Shown here piece after piece: positions 25,368 to 30,066 of a stretch of DNA of 30,066 nt (within the stretch, counting starts at the first letter, position 1; each line of letters begins with the position of its first letter). The stretch is taken from positions 1-30,066 of the forward strand of contig CAVQWE010000021.1 in assembly GCA_963717385.1 (NCBI GenBank), written 5' to 3'. The position numbers and the translations under genes are program-made. The notes beneath the pieces were generated by a model. The model was not told the DNA's origin, did no database searches, and saw only the letters and a list, made by a program, of their open reading frames with translations. This stretch comes from Sva-07 sp963717385. Its GTDB lineage: Bacteria; Actinomycetota; Acidimicrobiia; Acidimicrobiales; Ilumatobacteraceae.

Positions 25368-26596
25368 GCGTCACCGACAACTCCTCCTACACCCCCCGGG
25401 CAGCAGCGGCGCTCAACGACGACGCCCCGCCGCCGATGATCGAACTCCAGGGCGTCGGCAAGATTTACCCCGGATCCGACATTCCGGCGGTGGGCGACCT
25501 CGATCTCAGCATCCCCAAGGGCGAGATCCTCGTGCTGGTCGGTCCGTCGGGTTGCGGCAAGAGCACCACGCTGCGGCTGATCAACCGGATGATCGAGCCG
25601 ACCTCGGGTCGCATCATCTTCGACGGTGAGGACGTCACGACGGTCAACGCCGATCAGCTGCGTCGCCAGATCGGTTACGTCATCCAGCAGATCGGTCTGT
25701 TCCCGCACCAGACGATCGCCCAGAACATCGCCACCGTGCCCAAGCTGCTCGGCTGGGACAAGGCGAAGATCGCGGCCCGCGTCGACGAGTTGTTGGAGAT
25801 CACCGGGCTCGACCCGAACCAGTATCGCGACCGCTACCCGAAGGAGCTCTCCGGCGGTCAGGCCCAGCGAGTGGGCGTGGCCCGTGCGCTCGGCGGCGAC
25901 CCCGACGTGCTGCTGATGGACGAGCCGTTCGGCGCCATCGACCCGATCACCCGCGATCGTCTGCAGAACGAGTTCCTACGCCTCCAGAGCGAGCTGCAAG
26001 AAGACCATCGTGTTCGTCACCCACGACATCGACGAAGCGATCAAGATGGGTGACCGCATCGCCATCCTCGGTGAGCAATCGGTGATCCGCCAGTTCGACA
26101 CGCCCGAGCGGATCCTGGCCTACCCGGTCGACGACTTCGTGACGACTTCATCGGGTCGGGCTCCACTCTCAAGGGCCTGAACTTCGAAAGAGTTCGCGAT
26201 CTTCAACTGTCCGAAGACTGGCCGATCGTCAGCGTCGACACCGACCGCGCCGATGTGCAGCGGCTGTACGAGGCGTCGCCGGAGAAGTGGATGCTCGTGC
26301 TCGACAGCGAGCAGCGCCCGATTCGCTGGGTCAACGACCATCACCTCGCCGACACCGCAACACCGCTGTCGCAAGCCGGTGCCTCGGTGATGGCGACGGT
26401 CGAGCCCAATGCCACTCTCCATGACGCCCTCGAAGAGATGCTGTTGTCGAACGCCGGTCAGGCCGTCGTCGTCGACGGCAAGGGCCGATGCCAGCGGCAT
26501 CCTCGACATCGAAGTGCTCGCCGACGTGTCAAGCGGCTGCGTAGTCGGCGAAGAAGCACTACGACGACCTCGCAGCGAAGGGGTGTGGCGACGTGA
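25364..26596 (+). pseudogene. Glycine betaine/choline ABC transporter ATPase, OpuCA/ProV-like (frameshifted as read)
   Basis: The nucleotide-binding subunit. Walker A GPSGCGKS (60-67), Q-loop VIQQIGLFPH, signature ELSGGQAQRV (161-170) and Walker B VLLMDEPFG (182-190) are intact in the first frame. Near 26000 one extra base shifts the frame; TIVFVTHDIDEAIKMGDR with the H-loop follows in the next frame. A second slip near 26140 (a missing G) restores DDFIGSGSTLKGL. At least one more near 26490 leads into GILDIEVLADV. The tail resembles the CBS regulatory region of OpuCA. The likely end is KGVAT at 26596. ATG at 25364 has AAGGA 8 bases upstream. Motif conservation on both sides suggests sequence error over a working gene. 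Confidence 0.8.
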
Positions 26597-26605
26597 CCAT
26601 GGTCG

Positions 26606-27402
26606 ATGCAGCCAGCGAGGCCGAACTTCTGGCGCGACAAGAAGGCAGAACCGGTCGATGACCAGTCGGGGCCCGGAGCGATCCGATCCAACCTCGGCCT
26701 CATCGCCATGCCGATCATCATCATGGTGCTCGCCGCACTGTTGGCGATGGTACGTCTCGGGCGCCGAGAAGGACTTCGATCGAGACCGAGTCGCTGATCT
26801 GGACACCCAGCTGTGGCCACAGTTCCGGGCGCACTCAACCTGACGTTCTGGTCCACCTTGCTCGCGTCGGTCATCGCCATTCCGCTCGGGGTCATCCTCA
26901 CCCGTCCGGCGCTGCGCGTTCTGGCGGCCCGGTCCTCACGGTTGCCAACAGCGGCCAGGCCATTCCGGCCTACGGGCTTCTCGTGATCTTCGCCGCATGG
27001 CTCGGCACCGATACCTCCACGGTCATCTACGCCCTGCGGTCTTCGCCGTGCTGCCGGTGTTGCGCAACACCATGGTCGGCCTCGATCAGGTCGACAAGGC
27101 GACGATCGAAGCCGGGCGTGGCATGGGAATGTCGAAGATGATGGCGCTTGGCAAGATCGAGTTGCCGCTCGCGGTTCCGGTCATCCTGGCCGGTGTTCGT
27201 ACCGCACTGATCATCAACGTCGGCATGGCCACCCTGGCCTTTCTCATCGGCGGTGGTGGCCTGGGAGAGACCATCAACGCCGGGTTGAAGTTCGGCCGAG
27301 ATCTGGTCACCTTCACCGGGGCGAGCATGGTGGCGCTGTACGCTGACCATCGATTGGATCGCCTCGGTGATCGAGAAGGCCCTTCGCCCGAAGGGCCTCT
27401 GA
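26606..27402 (+). pseudogene. Second OpuC-type permease (several frameshifts as read)
   Basis: The partner permease of the transporter. It starts MQPARPNFWRD at 26606 and has a first TM segment LIAMPIIIMVLAALLAM. The coding trace then hops frames near 26750, 26835, 26925, 27040 and 27340. The pieces read YVSGAEKDF, LNLTFWSTLLASVIAIPLGVIL, VLTVANSGQAIPAYGLLVIFAAWLG, VFAVLPVLRNTMVGLDQVDKATIEAG and finally LTIDWIASVIEKALRPKGL before TGA at 27400-27402. The EAA loop EAGRGMGMSKMMALGKIELPLAVP is present. All pieces match the family in the right order, so the gene is complete apart from single-base indels. The ATG at 26599 is an alternative start in a frame that soon closes. Confidence 0.75.
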
Positions 27403-27729
27403 GTCCGCCGCAGGATCGACGTCCGGAGGCCTCACCGGCCCGAATGTCACAAATTCGTCACGTTCGACGAGATGGCCTCGTTCATGGGCCAAACGACGAC
27501 TGTCGAATGCCGGTGTCGCCGGTGCTCGCCGGGAACATGGCGGTCTGTGGGTATCGAGCGGATCACGTACACCCTCGATCGAGTTCTGCTCGACATCGTT
27601 GTGATGCCGGTCCCGGATGAGGCCCGATCGAGTGCCCACCGACGGATCAGCGTGCCGTGTCGAGCCGTTGAGGCCTTTCGCCATGCGTTGGGCCACTGCA
27701 CGTCCTTGAATTTCAGGAGAAACTCACAG
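27403..27729 (+). other. Gap between permease and binding-protein genes
   Basis: About 327 bp without a convincing gene. Frames are open across it, but composition is not coding-like and no family motif is visible. A GTCAC-N6-GTCAC direct repeat surrounds 27445-27460. An AGGAG ribosome-binding sequence closes the region at 27716-27720, 9-10 bases before the next ATG. The size of this gap, unlike the overlapping starts upstream, may mean an additional promoter for the binding protein. Confidence 0.4.
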
Positions 27730-28743
27730 ATGCTCAAACGATCATCCTCGCTCAAGCAGGGCATCGCTCTGTTGTTCGCCTTCGGCCTCGTCGCCGCGGC
27801 GTGTGGTTCAGATTCAACCGGTTCCGACGGCGCCGACACTGCCGGTTCCGACGGCAGCCACCGACACTGGTACCGAGAGCGGCGCAGCGTTCGCCGAACT
27901 CGATCTCTCGGGCGTCGAGCTGACCGTCGGCTCGAAGGACTTCACCGAGCAGCTCGTCCTCGGGGAGATGCTCGTCCAGTCGCTTCGAGGCCGCTGGCGC
28001 CTCGGTCGACGACAAGGTCGACCTCGGTGGCACCGTGGTCAACCGCGAGGCACTGCTCTCCGGTGAGATCGATGTCTACATGGAATACAACGGCACCGGT
28101 TGGACGGTGCACCTCGGTCAGGAAGACCCGAGTTTCGAGTCCTGAGGAACTGACCGCGAACGTCAAGGAGAAGGATCTCGAGGAGAACCGGATCGTTTGG
28201 CTCGGCCACTCGCCGTTCAACAACACCTACGGCTTCGCCACCGGCCCGGACGTCACCGAGGCCAACGGGGCGCCGTTCACCTGCAGTCAATGATGGAGTA
28301 CGTCGGACAACCCCGACGCAGTCGTGTGCATGGAGATCCGAGTTCCCAACCCGACCCGACGGGCTCATCCTCACCGAGGAAGCCACCGGGATGAACCTGC
28401 CGGACAACCAGCAGCGGATTCTCGACACCGGCGTGATTTACACGGAGACGGCTGCCGGCAACTGCAACTTCGGTGAGGTGTTCACCACTGATGGCCGAAT
28501 TGCCGGCCTCGACCTGACTGTGGTGGAGGATCCGGGCGTGAACATCGTCTACAACGTGTCGGTCACCATGCTCGACGAGACGTCTACCAGCAGAACCCCG
28601 CGGCGTTCGACGCCATCGCCGAGCAGCTGTTCGCCCCGCTCGACGCCGCCACCATGACCGAGCTCAACCGTCAGGTCGACATCGATGGAGAGTCCCCGGC
28701 CGACGTGGCCGAGCGCTTCCTCACCGAGCAGGGTCTGATCTGA
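27730..28743 (+). pseudogene. Glycine betaine/choline-binding lipoprotein, OpuCC/OsmF-like (several frameshifts as read)
   Basis: The extracellular solute-binding subunit. A lipoprotein signal is followed by VAAACGSD, with the Cys at residue 25 or so as lipidation site, then a Gly/Ser/Asp-rich linker. The mature domain opens with ELTVGSKDFTEQLVLGEML, the signature of quaternary-amine-binding proteins. It continues through GEIDVYMEYNGTGWT, SPEELTANVKEKDLEEN, FNNTYGFA, MMEYV, TGVIYTETAAGNCNFGEVFTTDGRI and ends NRQVDIDGESPADVAERFLTEQGLI. Frame changes occur near 27853, 27990, 28130, 28285, 28310, 28340 and 28580, with net length a multiple of three. The conserved order indicates one intact protein read through indel errors. 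The ATG at 27730 has AGGAG about 9-10 bases upstream. Confidence 0.8.
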
Positions 28744-28751
28744 GACAACCC

Positions 28752-28782
28752 GGCGTGACACGTCCACCGACGTGATCACGCC
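28752..28782 (+). terminator. Hairpin terminator after the binding-protein gene
   Basis: GGCGTGACACGT (28752-28763) pairs with ACGTG-A-TCACGCC (28770-28782), a 12-bp stem with one bulged A and a CCACCG loop, starting 8 bases after the stop. No T-run. Its position supports termination of the transporter operon. Confidence 0.55.
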
Positions 28783-28783
28783 A

Positions 28784-28812
28784 GGTGTCTGACGCCGAAG
28801 GTGTCCGACACC
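28784..28812. repeat. Two adjacent GGTGTC-N-GACACC-type palindromes
   Basis: GGTGTCTGACGCC (28784-28796) and GGTGTCCGACACC (28800-28812) lie three bases apart. The second is a perfect 6-bp palindrome with one centre base; the first has one change that still allows G-U pairing. GGTGTC/GACACC palindromes recur as short dispersed repeats in several bacterial genomes, so this may be a REP-like element; I cannot confirm other copies in this window. Confidence 0.45.
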
Positions 28813-28827
28813 AATGAACACGAGAGC

Positions 28828-28861
28828 GACGGGACGACTGACACCGATCAGTCGTCCCGTC
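28828..28861. terminator. Perfect 14-bp hairpin upstream of the zinc-ribbon gene
   Basis: GACGGGACGACTGA (28828-28841) and TCAGTCGTCCCGTC (28848-28861) are exact complements around a CACCGA loop. No T-run follows. It lies 36 bases before the next ATG, so it may be a second terminator of the transporter operon or a leader structure of the zinc-ribbon gene. Confidence 0.55.
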
Positions 28862-28896
28862 ACCGCGTGGGGTGCCGTAGGGCGTACCGTGGCGTG

Positions 28897-29221
28897 ATGG
28901 CCACCGAGATCGTCTGCCCTCCTGCCGGCAGCGATGACGACCTGAGCGGGACGCCACTCGCCGACGGCCAAATCGAGCTGACCTGCGCAGCCTGCAAGGT
29001 GCAGTGGACAGCGCGACCCGCGGCCTCGATGTCCCACCTGCGGCGGCGACGACCTGTACCACCGCCCGCAGGTGATCCTCGAGAAGTCCCACGGCAGCCA
29101 GATGTCCATCCAGGGCATTCACGTCGAGTACGGCTGCCATACGTGCGACCCGGTCGAAGTGAAGGTCCGCGGCGGGCGAACCACCCACCTTCCCGACCGC
29201 CTCGAAGGCAGCCAGCAATGA
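28897..29221 (+). CDS. Small zinc-ribbon protein (one frameshift)
   Basis: A 107-aa protein after removing one extra base near 29027; the 325-base span fits one insertion. It opens MATEIVCPPAGSDD, has TCAAC near residue 32-36, then after the shift CPTCGGDDLYHRPQVILEKSHG and later GCHTCD. The four Cys of the first two pairs form a zinc ribbon; the role of the third pair is unclear. No signal peptide. The stop TGA overlaps an ATG at 29218 (ATGA), which would couple it to the ligase frame, but that start is doubtful. I do not recognise a named family. Confidence 0.6.
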
Positions 29222-30066
29222 CATGTAACGATTGGTGTCAGACATACATCGTTACAAGTGGGGTATCCGGATCGGTTCGGACGGAACCACTAGCGTGGTC
29301 GGATAGCGACACCACCTCGCTGTCGACGATCGAGCGCCTCGAGACGGCTGCCGATTCGGGCACCGGCGTCACCTTCGTCGGATCGTCGATGACCGGCGGC
29401 GGCGACCCGATCAGCGTCAGCTGGCGCCAGATCCACGACGACGCGCGAGCGGTCGGCGCCGCACTGCAGGCTCGGGGCATCGTCCCCGGCGACCACGTGG
29501 CGATCCTCGGACCGACCAGTCGTGAGTTGATCACCATCATTCGCGGGTGCTGGCTCGCCGGCGCAGCATCGATGGTGCTGCCGCTGCCGATGCGGATGGG
29601 ATCGCTCGACGTGTTCATCGACAGCACCCGGGGCCGCATCCGACACGGTGACGCCAAGCTCGTGCTGATCGATGACCTGCTCGCCGATTTCTATGTCGCC
29701 GCCGACGGTGACCCGCCGATCCTCCCGATGAAGGCGGTGATGCCAGGTGCGGCGAACGTCCCGACCGGTGATGCGCTCCAGATCCCCCCGCACGATCCCG
29801 AACGGCTCGTGATCCTGCAGTACACCAGTGGATCGACGAGCGAGCCCAAGGGCGTGATGATCCCCGACCGGGTCCTGAGCGCCAACATCGACGCGGTTGC
29901 CGAGGCCGCTGAGCTGACCGCTGCCGACGTGATGGTGTCGTGGCTGCCGTTGTACCACGACATGGGTCTCGTCGGGTTCTTCTCGCGTTGCCGATGACCA
30001 AAGGCGTCGAGCTCGTGCAGGCGGCACCGCAGGACTTCCTGGCGCACCCGGGCAACTGGATGCAAT
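29218..30066 (+). CDS. Fatty acyl-AMP ligase/acyl-CoA synthetase family, 5' part
   Basis: The N-terminal 280 or so residues of an AMP-forming adenylating enzyme that runs off the window. Recognisable are LQARGIVPGDHVAILGPTSRELI, the P-loop YTSGSTSEPKGVMI and VSWLPLYHDMGLVGF. The last, with YHDMGL, is typical of fatty acyl-AMP ligases (FadD32-like) that load acyl chains onto carrier proteins or CoA. The frame breaks near 29980: one missing base restores LALPMTKGVELVQAAPQDFLAHPGNW. The true start is uncertain. The ATG at 29218 places the inverted repeat inside the coding region, and no good in-frame start with a ribosome-binding site follows before the conserved IERLETAADSG. A lost base near the start is possible. 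Confidence 0.8.
29224..29256. promoter_or_regulatory. Operator-like inverted repeat upstream of the acyl-AMP ligase
   Basis: TGTAACGAT (29224-29232) and ATCGTTACA (29248-29256) are perfect 9-bp arms with a 15-base spacer. Half-sites of the TGTAACG/CGTTACA kind are common in TetR-family operators. It starts three bases after the zinc-ribbon stop and precedes the conserved part of the acyl-AMP ligase, a position suited to controlling that gene. The regulator is not in this window. Confidence 0.5.

Noticed and set aside
1..30066. CRISPR array, insertion sequence, prophage or toxin-antitoxin pair
   Set aside because: I saw no regularly spaced repeats, transposase or integrase motifs, terminal inverted repeats or phage structural genes.

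Overview
The window is high-GC DNA with dense genes on both strands, short intergenic gaps, frequent GTG starts and 4-base ATGA/GTGA gene overlaps. Together with two cytochrome P450s, a fatty acyl-AMP ligase, an excalibur lipoprotein and an L,D-transpeptidase lipoprotein, this points to an actinobacterium, perhaps of the Acidimicrobiia/Ilumatobacter type. The phylum is a reasonable inference; the class is a guess. I saw no rRNA, complete tRNA, insertion sequence, phage gene or CRISPR array.

Layout. 250-1780 (-): a TauD-type 2-oxoglutarate dioxygenase and an excalibur lipoprotein. 1873-8193: a carbohydrate island with two divergent operons. On the minus strand a small zinc-ribbon protein overlaps a GT4 glycosyltransferase. 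On the plus strand a glycogen-debranching-type glucosidase, a GH65 phosphorylase-family enzyme and a tandem universal stress protein are joined by 4-base overlaps. 8328-8382: a compact tRNA-like fold with no anticodon arm. 8448-9326 (-): a second TauD-type dioxygenase. 9494-12556 (-): a beta-CASP metallo-hydrolase, then a PfkB sugar kinase that reads in frame into a SAM methyltransferase. 12669-13076 (-): TrmO-like tRNA methyltransferase. 13212-14792 (+): a dienelactone-hydrolase-like enzyme and an SDR oxidoreductase. 14844-15947 (-): an L,D-transpeptidase lipoprotein. 16034-18688 (-): two paralogous P450s separated by a strong hairpin. 18823-19881 (+): an APH-fold phosphotransferase. 20058-22898 (-): leucyl-tRNA synthetase. 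23022-24185 (+): a class C beta-lactamase/esterase-family serine hydrolase. 24480-28743 (+): an OpuC/ProU-type compatible-solute ABC transporter (permease, ATPase with CBS-like tail, permease, binding lipoprotein). 28897-30066 (+): a zinc-ribbon protein and the 5' part of a fatty acyl-AMP ligase.

Sequence quality is uneven. From the start to about 24.2 kb only two genes carry a frameshift (near 4375 and 11425), and each is repaired by one base. From about 24.5 kb to the end almost every gene needs one or more single-base corrections, although protein motifs stay conserved on both sides of each break. This looks more like read or assembly error than gene decay, but the sequence alone cannot settle it.

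The most coherent functional unit is the carbohydrate island: GT4, debranching enzyme, GH65 and stress protein fit synthesis or turnover of an alpha-glucan or alpha-linked disaccharide under stress. The solute transporter fits an osmotic-stress theme as well. The least explained items are the tRNA-like 55-mer, the kinase-methyltransferase fusion with an internal ribosome-binding site, and the hairpin and inverted-repeat elements around 22.95, 28.8 and 29.24 kb.
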